From positions 33,747 to 97,746 of the forward strand of contig JACQDN010000040.1 of assembly GCA_016201105.1 (NCBI GenBank): a DNA stretch of 64,000 nucleotides, given 5' to 3'. The position numbers were made by a program, and so were the translations under genes. Below the pieces are notes generated by a model that saw only the letters and a list, made by a program, of their open reading frames with translations, did no database searches and was not told where the DNA came from. Numbering within the stretch: the stretch's first letter is position 1; the number at the start of each line of letters is the position of its first letter. Source of the DNA: Pseudomonadota bacterium. Lineage in GTDB: Bacteria; Pseudomonadota; Alphaproteobacteria; Micropepsales; Micropepsaceae. Of the stretch, positions 1 to 10,409 are shown piece after piece.

Positions 1-1035
1 GCCTTCGCCAATCTGCTGTCCGGCCACTTTGCCGACATCTACGGACGCAAGCGCATTCTTGTCCTGGGTTGGCTCATCGGACTTCCGGTGCCATTCATGA
101 TCGGCTGGGGGCCGAGCTGGGGCTGGATCGTCGCCGCCAACGCGCTGCTCGGGATCAACCAAGGCCTCGCCTGGTCGATGACCGTCATCATGAAGATCGA
201 TCTCGCCGGTCCAAAATCGCGCGGGCTGGCGGTGGGCCTCAACGAATTTGCCGGATATTTCTCCGTCGGTGTCACGGCGTTTCTCACCGGCTATATCGCG
301 CAACGCACCGGACTGCGCCCCGAGCCGTTCTATCTGGGCATCGCCTATACCGCCGGCGGTCTGCTGCTCTCCGTATTGCTTGTTCGCGATACCAGCCATC
401 ATGTCGGACTGGAAATCGCCAAGCACGAGACGGCGGCAACCAGCATCGGCTTCTGGGACATATTCCGGCGCACGTCATACGGGGATCGCAACCTCTTCGC
501 GGCCTCGCAGGCCGGCCTCGTCAACAATCTGAACGACGGCATGAGCTGGGGAATTTTTCCGCTGTTCTTTTCTTCGTTCGGCCTCAGCATCGAACGCATC
601 GGTATTCTCAAAGCGGTCTATCCCATGGCGTGGGGACTGCTGCAGACGATCAGCGGTCCGTTGAGCGACCGCTGGGGACGCAAAGGGCTGATCGTGGCCG
701 GGATGTGGGTGCAGGCGGGTGGGCTTTTGCTGACGGCGTTCCTACGCGGATTCGAATGGTGGCTGATGGGAAGCCTCATTCTCGGGATCGGCACGGCGAT
801 GGTCTACCCGGCTTTGATCGCGGCGGTCTCGGATGCCTCGCATCCCTCCTGGCGGGCGCGTTCCCTCAGCGTCTATCGCTTCTGGCGCGACCTCGGTTAC
901 GCGATCGGCGCGCTGTCGGCGGGCCTCATCGCCGATCTGTTCGGGATCGCAGCGGCGATCGCCGCCATCGGTGTGCTGACGTTTCTTTCCGGTGCCGTCG
1001 TCGCAATCGTCATGCGCGAGCGCAGGCCGATTTAG
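1..1035 (+). CDS. MFS transporter, 5' end outside window
   Basis: Open reading frame enters from the left edge, so the start codon is not seen; the stop is TAG at 1033-1035. The visible 344 residues are strongly hydrophobic. They carry the MFS loop motif twice: ADIYGRKR near the left edge and SDRWGRKG about 220 residues into the visible part. This fits the two six-helix halves of a major facilitator permease missing only its first helix or so. The substrate cannot be told from sequence. The next gene downstream lies on the other strand after a dispersed repeat, so no operon partner is visible here. Confidence 0.85.
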   Translation, partial: AFANLLSGHFADIYGRKRILVLGWLIGLPVPFMIGWGPSWGWIVAANALLGINQGLAWSMTVIMKIDLAGPKSRGLAVGLNEFAGYFSVGVTAFLTGYIAQRTGLRPEPFYLGIAYTAGGLLLSVLLVRDTSHHVGLEIAKHETAATSIGFWDIFRRTSYGDRNLFAASQAGLVNNLNDGMSWGIFPLFFSSFGLSIERIGILKAVYPMAWGLLQTISGPLSDRWGRKGLIVAGMWVQAGGLLLTAFLRGFEWWLMGSLILGIGTAMVYPALIAAVSDASHPSWRARSLSVYRFWRDLGYAIGALSAGLIADLFGIAAAIAAIGVLTFLSGAVVAIVMRERRPI

Positions 1036-1125
1036 CGCAGGATCCGATCGAATCGGATCTTGCTCCAGATTCTTTGATTTTCGCGCAATCTGGCGGCGAA
1101 CCGGTTCGCCGGATTGTGCTCTAAG
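1036..1125. repeat. Intergenic palindromic repeat after MFS gene
   Basis: Directly after the MFS stop lies the inverted repeat GATCCGATCGAATCGGATC. It is followed by a block with CAGATT...AATCTG arms and the palindrome GCGAACCGGTTCGC. Elements of this style are common between genes in Rhizobiales and relatives (from memory). The first palindrome could also act as a terminator for the MFS gene. Copy number cannot be judged here. Confidence 0.5.
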
Positions 1126-1182
1126 AAGTCTTGGGCGGCCTTTGAAGGGCTGCGCTTCCCAACCACGTGTTTCCGCCGGCGC

Positions 1183-1584
1183 TCAACTTCGCCAGTCCTC
1201 GACGGTCAGGGCGTCCACGCGCGCGAACTCGCGCACGTTGTGGGTCACGAGAATGAGGCCCCGGCGCAGCGCGCATGCGGCAAGCAACAGATCGTACGCT
1301 CCAATCGGCGTGCCTCGCGCCGCGAGGTTCGCACGCAGACGCGCACCGGCGTGGGCGTCCTCGCGCTCGAATGGAAGCACGGCGATGGTGCCGAGCAACG
1401 CGCGCATCGCCGTGGCCACTTGTGGCGCTAGGTGCGGCGCCCGCATCAGTCCATATTCCACTTCGAGCTCGCTGATGACGCCGAGCGCGAGATTTCGCGG
1501 CAACTCGCGCTTGAGCCGCGCCATGACCGCAGATTCGCCGCGCACGAAGTCGCTCAGCACATTGGTATCGAGCAGATATTTCAC
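1183..1584 (-). CDS. vapC: PIN-domain toxin, VapC family
   Basis: 133-residue PIN-domain ribonuclease, the usual VapC length. It opens with the motif LLDTNVLSDFVRG (first catalytic Asp) and keeps the mid-protein acid in VISELEVEYGL. The C-terminal acids sit around AYDLLLAACA and THNVREFARV. VapC toxins cleave RNA (often initiator tRNA or rRNA) and are held inactive by the antitoxin encoded upstream. The start overlaps the stop of the antitoxin gene by 4 bases (ATGA), so the two are translationally coupled. No damage to the catalytic residues is evident. The RNA target cannot be predicted. Confidence 0.9.
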   Translation of the reverse strand: MKYLLDTNVLSDFVRGESAVMARLKRELPRNLALGVISELEVEYGLMRAPHLAPQVATAMRALLGTIAVLPFEREDAHAGARLRANLAARGTPIGAYDLLLAACALRRGLILVTHNVREFARVDALTVEDWRS

Positions 1585-1823
1585 GCAAAGAGATTTTCGC
1601 GAGGGGCCAAAAGCTCGTCGCGATAGGATTCAAAAGCCGGGAAATCCGGCGCACCCCGCCATTCCAGGACAGCCGGCGGCCATCCGGGGTTGCCGAGCGC
1701 CTTCTTGTCCAGCCATTCGCGCACGGCCTTGCGGATCAGGCCGCTGCGGGTTTCACCGAGCTTCCTCGCAGTCTTGTCCAATTCCTTGGCGGTCTTGTCG
1801 TCGAGATAAAGGTTGAAGTTCAC
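1581..1823 (-). CDS. vapB: Ribbon-helix-helix antitoxin of the VapC pair
   Basis: 80-residue protein with an N-terminal ribbon-helix-helix pattern (MNFNLYLDDKTAKELDKTA, then an SGLIRKAVREWL helix), typical of CopG-type antitoxins. The C-terminal half has the acidic and aromatic character expected for the toxin-binding tail. It is the first gene of a two-gene operon and overlaps the toxin gene by 4 bases. The family normally neutralises the PIN ribonuclease and represses its own promoter. The gap at 1824-1941 should hold that promoter and operator, but I see no obvious palindrome there. Confidence 0.85.
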   Translation of the reverse strand: MNFNLYLDDKTAKELDKTARKLGETRSGLIRKAVREWLDKKALGNPGWPPAVLEWRGAPDFPAFESYRDELLAPRENLFA

Positions 1824-1941
1824 AGTTCGGCACCTGATATAACTTCATACAGGTTATACCAGGTTGGCGCCCCGTGCAACACCGCGGCTCGCAGCGCAGC
1901 CAGTGTGCCGGGGTAGCTTGGAAAGCGACGACGACTTCCCC

Positions 1942-2838
1942 CTATCTTCGATATCGCAACGCCTCGATCAGCAAGGCAAAGGCCGGCGCCGGTTGGCGGC
2001 GGCTCGGGTAATAGAGGTGATAGCCGGGAAACGGCGGGCACCAGTCGCCGAGAACGCGCACCAGCTTCTTCTCGGCGATGTGCGCGCGCACCATGTCCTC
2101 CGGCAGATGGGCAATTCCCAGTCCGGACAATGCCGCTGTGAGGACGGGATCGGGCGTATTGAAGACAAGCTGCCCTTCGACCCGCACTCTCAACTCGCGT
2201 CCGTTCTTCTCGAATTCCCAGGCATAGAATCCCCCGTAGGTGGGCAAGCGCAGATTGATGCAGGCGTGGTCCGTCAGATCCTGCGGCCGCTTCGGGCGGG
2301 TGCGTTTGGCGAAATAGGACGGCGCGGCAACGGCGGCCATGCGCAGCTCGGGGCCGATGCGCACCGCGACCATGTCTTTCGCCACTTGCTCGCCGAGGCG
2401 GATGCCGGCGTCGTAGCGCTCGGCGACGATATCGGTGAGGCCGAAATCGATGTCGGTCTCGACATGAATGTCGGGATATTGGGGCAGGAGCTTGGCCAGC
2501 GCCGGCAGCAGGATCGTCTGCACCGCATGTTCCGACGTCGTGATGCGGATCGTGCCGGCGGGTTTGTCGCGAAGCTCGCTCAGTGCCGCGAGTTCCGCGT
2601 CGATGTCGTCGAACCGAGGACCCAGCACGCGCAACAACCGTTCGCCGGCCTCGGTGGTCGCGACGCTGCGAGTCGTGCGGGTCAAAAGGCGAAGCCCCAG
2701 GCGTTCTTCGAGCCCGCGCATGGTGTGGCTGAGCGCCGATTGCGAAACGCCCAGATGCGCCGCGGCACGGGTGAAGCTGCGTTCCCGCGCAACGGCAAGG
2801 AAGGCGATGAGGTCGTTGGCGCGGCGTGGTTTATTCAT
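1942..2838 (-). CDS. LysR-family transcriptional regulator
   Basis: 298 residues, the standard LTTR length. The N-terminal winged helix-turn-helix is at about residues 8-65 (FTRAAAHLGVSQSALSHTMRGL). It is followed by a two-lobed effector-binding domain beginning around residue 92. The gene is divergent from the aldo/keto reductase at 3011, with 172 bases between them, the usual arrangement of a LysR protein and its target. Inference: it controls the reductase and perhaps the oxidoreductase behind it. The ligand is unknown. Confidence 0.9.
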   Translation of the reverse strand: MNKPRRANDLIAFLAVARERSFTRAAAHLGVSQSALSHTMRGLEERLGLRLLTRTTRSVATTEAGERLLRVLGPRFDDIDAELAALSELRDKPAGTIRITTSEHAVQTILLPALAKLLPQYPDIHVETDIDFGLTDIVAERYDAGIRLGEQVAKDMVAVRIGPELRMAAVAAPSYFAKRTRPKRPQDLTDHACINLRLPTYGGFYAWEFEKNGRELRVRVEGQLVFNTPDPVLTAALSGLGIAHLPEDMVRAHIAEKKLVRVLGDWCPPFPGYHLYYPSRRQPAPAFALLIEALRYRR

Positions 2839-2919
2839 GAAATTGTCTCATAATAACATACAACTTTTTGCCACTAATAACAACAATGACATGCGCGTAT
2901 ATGTGGTGTCGTCCTTCAT

Positions 2920-2965
2920 TTTTCCCTCCCCCTGCGGGGAGGTGAAAGTGGGAGAGCGATTTTAT
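2920..2965. repeat. Short GC-rich palindrome in the LysR/AKR divergent gap
   Basis: CCTCCCCCTGCGGGGAGGTG is an inverted repeat of the same style as the termini of the larger element at 62911-63060 (CCTCCCC...GGGGAGGTGAAAG). It is probably a one-armed remnant. It sits between the divergent LysR and aldo/keto reductase genes, about 50 bases before the reductase start, so it could lie in the 5' leader. No other promoter feature could be fixed. Confidence 0.4.
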
Positions 2966-3007
2966 CTGAATGCGTATTGCCCTGGCTGATGCAAATCAAG
3001 GAGATGA

Positions 3008-4012
<1,005 letters not shown>

Positions 4013-4039
4013 CCCGCGATTGCTCGACGGAGGCACGGC

Positions 4040-4675
4040 ATGCGCATTGGCATTCTCGGTTCCGGCCTGATGGGCGGCAAACTCGGAACGATCTTCGCGC
4101 GCGCCGGGCACGAGGTTGTCTTCAGCTACGCGCGCGACAGCGAAAAGCTCGCAAAGCTGGCGCGGGAGGCGAATGCCCGCGCCGGCACGCCGCGCGAAGC
4201 GGCTGAAAGCGTCGACGCGCTTCTGCTGGCTGTGCACTGGTCTCGCGTAGACGACGTATTGCGCCAGGCCGGAGATGTTTCGAACAAGACCATCGTGACC
4301 TGCTCGCTGCCCATGAATGCGGAGAATACCGCCCTCGTCGTCGCTCACACCTCCTCCGGGGCAGAAGAGCTGGCGAAGAAAGTTCCCAAGGCCCGTGTCG
4401 TTTCCGCATTCAGCACCGTGCCAAGTGAAGTCTTCTTCGGCGTGTTCGAGTCAGGTCGCCGATCGAACAGACCCAGCCTCGTCTATTGCGGCGATGATTC
4501 TCGGGCCAAAGAAGTAGCCGCAGAGCTGATCGGCGATGCGCGCTTCGATCCCGTGGACGCCGGGCCTTTGCGGATCGCCCGTTACACCGAACCCTTTGCG
4601 CTGCTGATGGCGCAACTCGCCTATGACGAAGGCCACGGTCCGGAGCTATCCTACCGGTTCGAGCGCTTTTCCTAG
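4040..4675 (+). CDS. NADP-binding oxidoreductase, F420-reductase fold
   Basis: 211 residues starting with a dinucleotide-binding motif (IGILGSGLMGGKLGTIFARAG) at residues 3-23. This is the layout of the NADP oxidoreductase/F420-dependent reductase family (coenzyme F420H2:NADP+ oxidoreductase-like). Only the N-terminal Rossmann part and a short C-terminal helical region are present. GGAGG lies 7 bases before the ATG. It is 27 bases behind the aldo/keto reductase on the same strand, so the two probably share a transcript. The substrate is unknown, and many such proteins are annotated only by fold. Confidence 0.8.
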   Translation: MRIGILGSGLMGGKLGTIFARAGHEVVFSYARDSEKLAKLAREANARAGTPREAAESVDALLLAVHWSRVDDVLRQAGDVSNKTIVTCSLPMNAENTALVVAHTSSGAEELAKKVPKARVVSAFSTVPSEVFFGVFESGRRSNRPSLVYCGDDSRAKEVAAELIGDARFDPVDAGPLRIARYTEPFALLMAQLAYDEGHGPELSYRFERFS

Positions 4676-4706
4676 CATCGCGCGCAGCGGGCGGCCTTTA
4701 GCACTT

Positions 4707-7700
4707 TCAAATTCTCATTTCGCTGCCGGTCGCGAGCTGGCGCCCTTTCACCAGCGCATAGATCGCAGGAATGACCAGCAGCGTGAGCACTGTCGATGAA
4801 ATCATCCCGCCGACCAGCGGCACGGCGATGCGCTGCATGACTTCCGAGCCCGTGCCGGTGCTGAACAGGATCGGCAGCAAGCCGGCCATGATGGCGGAGA
4901 CGGTCATCATCTTGGGCCGCACACGCTCGACGGCGCCTTCGATGATCGCGTGATAGAGATCGGAGGCACCCAGCTTCTCTCCGTCAAGCCGTCGCTGCTC
5001 GATCACCGCCCTCAGCGCGTTGTCCAGATAGATGAGCATCACGACACCGGTTTCCGCCGCAACACCCGCCAGCGCAATGAACCCTACCGCCACCGCCACA
5101 CTCATATTGAATCCCATGAGATACATCAGCCAGAAGCCGCCGGTCAGGGCGAAGGGCACCGACAACATGACGATCAGAGTTTCGGTCAGGCGACGGAAGT
5201 TCAGATACAGCAAGAGAAAAATCAGGAACAGCGTCACCGGGATGACGGTCTGCAGGCGCGCCGCGGCGCGTTCCAGATGTTCGAACTGGCCGCTCCATTC
5301 GATGCGATAGCCGGGCGGCAGCTTCACCCGATCCTGCACGGCGTTTCGCGCGTCCTCGACATAGCCGCCGAGATCGCGCCCCTGCATGTCGACATAGATA
5401 TAGTCCACCAGTTGCGCATTCTCGGTGCGGATGGAGGGTGGACCTTGCACGATTCTGACAGACGCGATTTGCCCCAACGGAATAGCCGCGCCATCCGGCG
5501 TATTGACGAGCACCTGATCGGCGATGGCTTGCGGGTCGTCGCGAAAGTCGCGCGGGTAGCGGACATTGACGCTGTAGCGTTCGCGCCCTTCGACGGTTTC
5601 GGTGACCATCTCGCCGCCCAAGGCGGTGCGGATCACGTTCTGAACGTCGTCGATGGTCAACCCGTAGCGGGCCAGCGCGGCGCGGTCCGGCGCGATGTCG
5701 AGGTAATAGCCGCCCAGCACACGTTCGGCGAAGGCGCTGGTGGTGCCAGGTACGTTGCGCACGGCGGCTTCGATCTGCTTGGAAAGCCGGTCCAATTCGC
5801 CAAGATCGTTGCCATAGACCTTGACGCCGACGGGCGTGCGGATTCCGGTCGATAGCATGTCGATCCTGGCCTTGATCGGCATGGTCCACGCGTTGCTGAC
5901 GCCGGGAAACTGCAGCGCGCGGTTCATGCCGGCGATCAGCTTGTCGACCGTCATGCCCGCCGGCCAGGTTTCTTCCGGCTTGAGATTGATGACGGTCTCG
6001 AACATCTCGGTTGGCGCGGGATCGGTGGCGGTCTCGGCGCGGCCGGCCTTGCCGAATACCGATTCCACTTCCGGGAAGCTCTTGATGATCTTGTCCTGCA
6101 CCTGGATCAGTTCGCCCGCCTTGGTGATGGACATGCTGGGCAGGCTCACCGGCATATAGAGCAGCGTGCCTTCGTTCAGGGTCGGCATGAACTCGCTGCC
6201 GATACGCATGATCGGATAGACCGAGACAGCCAGAAGGACCAGCGCGATGGCGACGGTCAGCTTGCGATGACGCAACACCGTATCGATGACGGGACGGTAG
6301 AGCCAGATCAAGGCGCGGTTCACCGGATTCTTCTGCTCGGGCATGATCCGGCCGCGCACGAAAATCGCCATCAAGACCGGCACAAGCGTGACGGAAAGCA
6401 GAGCCGCCGCGGCCAGCGAGAAGGTGTAGGTATAGACCAGCGGCTTGAACAATCGCCCTTCCTGCGCTTCCAGCGTGAACACCGGCATGAACGAGACGGT
6501 GATCACCAAAAGACTGAAGAACAGCGCCGGTCCCACCTCGATCGCCGCCTTGATGAGCACGTCGAGACGGGACTCATCGGGCCCTGCCCGCTCCAGCCGC
6601 TTGTGCGCGTTCTCGATCATCACAATGGCCGCATCGACCATGGCCCCGATCGCAATGGCGATGCCGCCGAGACTCATGATGTTCGAGCTGATGCCGATGG
6701 CATGCATGACGATGAAAGCAATCAAAACACCGATGGGAAGCATCAGGATCGCGACCAGGGCGCTGCGGGCATGCAGCAGGAAGATCATGCAGACCAGCGC
6801 GATGATGAGGCTTTCCTCGATCAGCGTGCGCTTGAGTGTGCCGATGGCGCGAGCAATCAGGTTCGAGCGGTCATAGACCGCAAGAATGGACACCCCCTTG
6901 GGCCGGCCGCCCGCGATCTCGGCGATCTTCTCTTTGACGTTCTTGATCACCGACAGCGCGTTCTCGCCGTCGCGTTGCAACACGATACCGCCGGCGACTT
7001 CGCCCTCGCCGTTAAGCTCGGTCAAGCCGCGCCGTTCGTCCGGCCCGATTTCCACGCGCGCCACGTCGCGCAGCAACACCGGCGTGCCGTTCTCGCTGGC
7101 AAGGACGATCTGCTCGATATCCTTCGGCCCGCGCAGATAACCGCGACCGCGCACCATGTATTCGCGCTCGGTCATTTCGATCGTGCTGCCGCCGACGTCC
7201 ATGTTGCTGGCGCGGACGGCGTCGGTGATCTTGGTGAGCGCGATGCCGTAGGCGCGCAGCTTTTCGGGATCGACCACGATCTGATACTGCTTGACGAAGC
7301 CGCCGACGCTGGCGACCTCCGCGACCCCGCCCGCCTTGGTGAGCTGGTAGCGGATGAACCAATCTTGGATCGAACGCAGTTCGGCGAGCGTGCGCTGTGC
7401 GCCGATCACTGCGTATTCGAACACCCAGCCGACACCGGTCGCGTCCGGCCCGAGCGACGGCGTGACGCCTGCGGGCAATCGCTTTTGCGCGAAGTTGAGA
7501 TATTCCAGAACGCGGCTGCGCGCCCAATAGATGTCGGTGCCGTCCTCGAAGACGACATAGACAAAGGAGACGCCGAAGAAGGAGAAGCCGCGCACCACTT
7601 TGGACTTCGGCACGGCGAGCAGCGCCGTTGTCAGCGGATAGGTCACTTGATCTTCGACCACCTGCGGGGCCTGGCCGGGATACTCGGTGTAGACGATGAC

Positions 7701-7838
7701 CTGCGGATCGGAGAGATCGGGAATGGCGTCGAGCGGCGTGGCGAGCACGGCCCAGATGCCTGCTCCCACGATGAAGACTGTCGCCAGCAGGATGACCATC
7801 CGGTTGCGGGCCGACCATGCGATGAGGCGCCCGATCAT
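4707..7838 (-). CDS. cusA: Copper/silver RND efflux pump, inner-membrane subunit
   Basis: 1043-residue heavy-metal RND transporter. I chose the ATG at 7838 (MIGRLIAWSARNR) because it overlaps the stop of the adaptor gene by 4 bases and matches the family N terminus. The TM4 proton-relay region AIGAMVDAAIVMIENAHKRL is intact. The segment RIDMLSTGIRTPVG carries the methionine that binds Cu(I) in E. coli CusA. This supports Cu/Ag rather than Zn/Co specificity. It exports metal from periplasm or cytoplasm across the outer membrane with CusB and a CusC-type channel. No cusC lies beside it; the TolC-like protein at 29522 or one elsewhere may serve. Confidence 0.93.
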   Translation of the reverse strand: MIGRLIAWSARNRMVILLATVFIVGAGIWAVLATPLDAIPDLSDPQVIVYTEYPGQAPQVVEDQVTYPLTTALLAVPKSKVVRGFSFFGVSFVYVVFEDGTDIYWARSRVLEYLNFAQKRLPAGVTPSLGPDATGVGWVFEYAVIGAQRTLAELRSIQDWFIRYQLTKAGGVAEVASVGGFVKQYQIVVDPEKLRAYGIALTKITDAVRASNMDVGGSTIEMTEREYMVRGRGYLRGPKDIEQIVLASENGTPVLLRDVARVEIGPDERRGLTELNGEGEVAGGIVLQRDGENALSVIKNVKEKIAEIAGGRPKGVSILAVYDRSNLIARAIGTLKRTLIEESLIIALVCMIFLLHARSALVAILMLPIGVLIAFIVMHAIGISSNIMSLGGIAIAIGAMVDAAIVMIENAHKRLERAGPDESRLDVLIKAAIEVGPALFFSLLVITVSFMPVFTLEAQEGRLFKPLVYTYTFSLAAAALLSVTLVPVLMAIFVRGRIMPEQKNPVNRALIWLYRPVIDTVLRHRKLTVAIALVLLAVSVYPIMRIGSEFMPTLNEGTLLYMPVSLPSMSITKAGELIQVQDKIIKSFPEVESVFGKAGRAETATDPAPTEMFETVINLKPEETWPAGMTVDKLIAGMNRALQFPGVSNAWTMPIKARIDMLSTGIRTPVGVKVYGNDLGELDRLSKQIEAAVRNVPGTTSAFAERVLGGYYLDIAPDRAALARYGLTIDDVQNVIRTALGGEMVTETVEGRERYSVNVRYPRDFRDDPQAIADQVLVNTPDGAAIPLGQIASVRIVQGPPSIRTENAQLVDYIYVDMQGRDLGGYVEDARNAVQDRVKLPPGYRIEWSGQFEHLERAAARLQTVIPVTLFLIFLLLYLNFRRLTETLIVMLSVPFALTGGFWLMYLMGFNMSVAVAVGFIALAGVAAETGVVMLIYLDNALRAVIEQRRLDGEKLGASDLYHAIIEGAVERVRPKMMTVSAIMAGLLPILFSTGTGSEVMQRIAVPLVGGMISSTVLTLLVIPAIYALVKGRQLATGSEMRI

Positions 7839-9307
7839 GGCGTGTTTCCGGCCGGTTGCGTGTTCGTTTTCTTCGCACCCAACGCGAAGGATTGCAGCGC
7901 CGCCCGCAGATTGCTTTCCGCGTCGATCAGAAAGTTGGCACTCACCACCACCTGCTCGCCGGGCTTCAGCCCGCCGAGCACCTGCGCGAAGCCGTCGCCG
8001 CGCGCACCGATGCGTATGGCGCGCGGCTCGTAGCGGCCTTCGCCCTTGACGACGAGCACGACCTGCTGCGCGCCGCTGTCGATCACGGCGGAGTCGGGAA
8101 CGACGAGCACGGAACCGCCCGATGTCGCCGGCGCGTCGATGGCGACCGTCGCATACATGGACTCCCGCAACAGGCCGTCGGGATTGGAAAGAACGATGCG
8201 CACCCGGCCCGCGCGCGTGTTTGCCATCAAGCTTGGATAGATGAAATCGACGGTGCCGGCGAAGCTGCGTCCCGGAAACGCAACGAAGGCGACCTGCGCC
8301 GTTTCGCCGATCCTGATCTGGCCGAGATCCTGCTCCTGCACATCGGCCATCAGCCATACGGAGGAAACATCGGCGATCTTGAAAAGCGGATCTCCAGTAT
8401 TGAAGCGCATGCCTTCGATCGCGGGCTTGTCGATGATCACGCCCGAGCGCGGGGCAGTGATGGTGACGGAGCGCGTGGCGCGGTGGGTGCGGTGAATTTC
8501 AGCGATGGCGGAGGCCGGGATGCCATACTGCCGCAAGACATTTTCGGTCTGCGCGATCGTTGCCGGATTCTTGTCCTGCAGCGCCACGATGTAATCGATC
8601 TGGCGCGTAATCACATCCGGGCCCATCTGGGTCACAATGTCGGGCGTTTGTATCCAGACGCGCGCCAGCGGCTGGCCGGCGCGGACCGGTGCGCCGGTGG
8701 TCGCGACGAGAAGTTTCTCCACGACCACGTCGAACTTCGTCGTGACGACCGCGAGCCGGCTTTCGTCGGGCTGGATCGCACCAGTCGCCCGGATCGAACG
8801 CGAAAGGGATGCGCGCAGTTCGACCGGCGCGGTCTTCACGCCCAGCATCTGCACACGCGCCGGGCTGACACTGACGACGCCGGATGCGTCGTCGCCTTCG
8901 TACACGGCGATGTAGTCCATCCCCATCGAATCTTTCTTGGGAACCGGCGACGTATCGGCCAGACCCATCGGATGGCGGTAGTAGAGAATCTTGCTTTTGG
9001 CGGCCGGCTCGGGCGGGGCGCTGGCCGGCGCCGGCGCGGCGCTGTCGCCATAGACCGGTTTGAAGTCGCGGCCATCCGCTGTCTTTTTCGGTGTCGGCGA
9101 GTAGTCCGGCTTCCCGTCCGGATCTTGATAGTAGAGCGGCTTGCGCGGCGCTGGCGGTTGTTGGGCCATCGCCGGCGCGGCAGCGGTCGGCGCACCCGGC
9201 GCACTTGGGGTATCGGCGTGGAGCCAATATCCGGCCGCGAGGCTGACCGCGGCCAGCGCGACTGCTGCGCCCGCCAGTGCCAATATCTGAATCCGAACTG
9301 TCTTCAC
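7835..9307 (-). CDS. cusB: Periplasmic adaptor of the Cus pump with two metal-binding modules
   Basis: 490-residue membrane-fusion protein. One N-terminal anchor helix (residues 7-28) leads into two tandem short heavy-metal-binding modules. The first, near residues 59-86 (YYQDPDGKPDYSPTP...), lacks the usual His-Pro-Met and Met-Gly-Met residues. The second, near 108-136 (YYRHPMG...KKDSMGMDYIAVY), keeps them. The rest is the barrel-sandwich, hairpin and beta-barrel of the HlyD/CusB family. It links CusA to the outer-membrane channel and passes Cu(I). It is first in the pair and overlaps cusA by 4 bases. Confidence 0.92.
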   Translation of the reverse strand: MKTVRIQILALAGAAVALAAVSLAAGYWLHADTPSAPGAPTAAAPAMAQQPPAPRKPLYYQDPDGKPDYSPTPKKTADGRDFKPVYGDSAAPAPASAPPEPAAKSKILYYRHPMGLADTSPVPKKDSMGMDYIAVYEGDDASGVVSVSPARVQMLGVKTAPVELRASLSRSIRATGAIQPDESRLAVVTTKFDVVVEKLLVATTGAPVRAGQPLARVWIQTPDIVTQMGPDVITRQIDYIVALQDKNPATIAQTENVLRQYGIPASAIAEIHRTHRATRSVTITAPRSGVIIDKPAIEGMRFNTGDPLFKIADVSSVWLMADVQEQDLGQIRIGETAQVAFVAFPGRSFAGTVDFIYPSLMANTRAGRVRIVLSNPDGLLRESMYATVAIDAPATSGGSVLVVPDSAVIDSGAQQVVLVVKGEGRYEPRAIRIGARGDGFAQVLGGLKPGEQVVVSANFLIDAESNLRAALQSFALGAKKTNTQPAGNTP

Positions 9308-9380
9308 GGCTGTCTCCAGTCACAAGAAATGAAGAAGCGCATATCGGCAGGCGCGGAAGCGCTGCCTTTCGGGAACGTCT

Positions 9381-9821
9381 TCACGGCACGAGCTTGACGA
9401 TGACGCTGCCGGTCACGGTCTGTGCGACGCCTTGCACCTTCGCGCTGAAGCTGAGCGACCAATTGTCCGGCTTCTTCCAGACCGAGCCGTTGTCGACTTC
9501 AAAGCGATAGGTGCCGGGCGGCTGCTCGCCGAGCGTCTTGATGGGCGCGCTCATGCTCGCCATGCCGATCGGGCTCATATCGGCGCGGCTCTGGATGACG
9601 ATCGCACCAGTAACCGGCTTGCCGCCGCGATCCAGCTTGATGGATACGACACTCTTGCCGGGACTTGCAGATGTCGGCGCTCCGGCGAGCGAAAAGCGGA
9701 AGTCGGCATTCGTGGCCATCGCGGCAGGCTTCGTGCCCATCGGCATATCCATGCCTGCAGCAAGCGCCGGCATGGCTGAGGTAAGCAGCAACGCTGCCGC
9801 AGTTATGAAAGTTCGATACAC
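9381..9821 (-). CDS. Exported FixH/YtkA-like protein
   Basis: 146 residues with a Sec signal peptide (cleavage near ALAAGMD, about residue 22) and an immunoglobulin-like beta domain of the YtkA/FixH type. The mature N terminus is Met-rich (GMDMPMG). Such proteins often precede cus or cop genes and are thought to act in periplasmic copper handling. The gene lies 73 bases upstream of cusB on the same strand, so it probably belongs to the cus transcript. Metal binding is inferred from the Met cluster and context only. Confidence 0.75.
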   Translation of the reverse strand: MYRTFITAAALLLTSAMPALAAGMDMPMGTKPAAMATNADFRFSLAGAPTSASPGKSVVSIKLDRGGKPVTGAIVIQSRADMSPIGMASMSAPIKTLGEQPPGTYRFEVDNGSVWKKPDNWSLSFSAKVQGVAQTVTGSVIVKLVP

Positions 9822-9977
9822 GTCACATTCTCCTTGGTTGTCGGCCGATCACCCGATCCGCCTCGTTGTGAAGCCGGTTGAGATCAGTCGCGCACGCAAT
9901 GCGAAGCGATCCGCGGCATGGCGGATGCGTTCACTGTTCAGACGATCACGCTCGCGACCGGCGAGACGTGCGTCTAC

Positions 9978-10409
9978 TCAGACGCGGAGAATGGGAGGTG
10001 GAAGGGCGGGAAGAACGGCGACGCCGTTGCGGCTCACGTCTGGCGGGAGCGCGGTGCGATCGTTGCCGTCGAATAGCCGAAACGGCGCGGAGTTCTGGAT
10101 CGCCGCAACGGGAAGTGCACAACAGACGGTGCAAACCGCACAACTGTTGTCCGAACCTTTGCGAGGCATTCCCTTGTTGGGAGTGCCACGCTCCATGGAC
10201 GCCATGCAGTCTTTTTGCATCGCCGTGCCGGACATCGTCATCGACATGCCGGCGGGCATGGTGCCTTTGCCGGGTGCGCCAGGCATGGCCCAGCTGGGCG
10301 CAGCTCCGCTCAGCGTCACCCCAAGCGCGAGGACAAACGCCACAATCTGCCGTGCGAACAGCGGACGAAACATAATGGGCAACATACGTCCCGGAACTTT
10401 GCCGTTCAA
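9978..10409 (-). CDS. Exported Met/Cys-rich protein, DUF2946-like
   Basis: 143 residues with an N-terminal hydrophobic segment (VAFVLALGVTLSGAAPSWA). A Met-rich stretch (GTMPAGMSMTMSGTAMQKD) and four close cysteines in DNSCAVCTVCCALP follow, then a proline-rich end (ALPPPILRV). This layout resembles the DUF2946/CopL-type proteins found beside copper-resistance genes. The start is uncertain: ATG at 10409 or at the later Met residues 10 or 13, which give a shorter leader. It is probably the first gene of the minus-strand cus transcript. Copper binding is inferred. Confidence 0.7.
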   Translation of the reverse strand: MNGKVPGRMLPIMFRPLFARQIVAFVLALGVTLSGAAPSWAMPGAPGKGTMPAGMSMTMSGTAMQKDCMASMERGTPNKGMPRKGSDNSCAVCTVCCALPVAAIQNSAPFRLFDGNDRTALPPDVSRNGVAVLPALPPPILRV

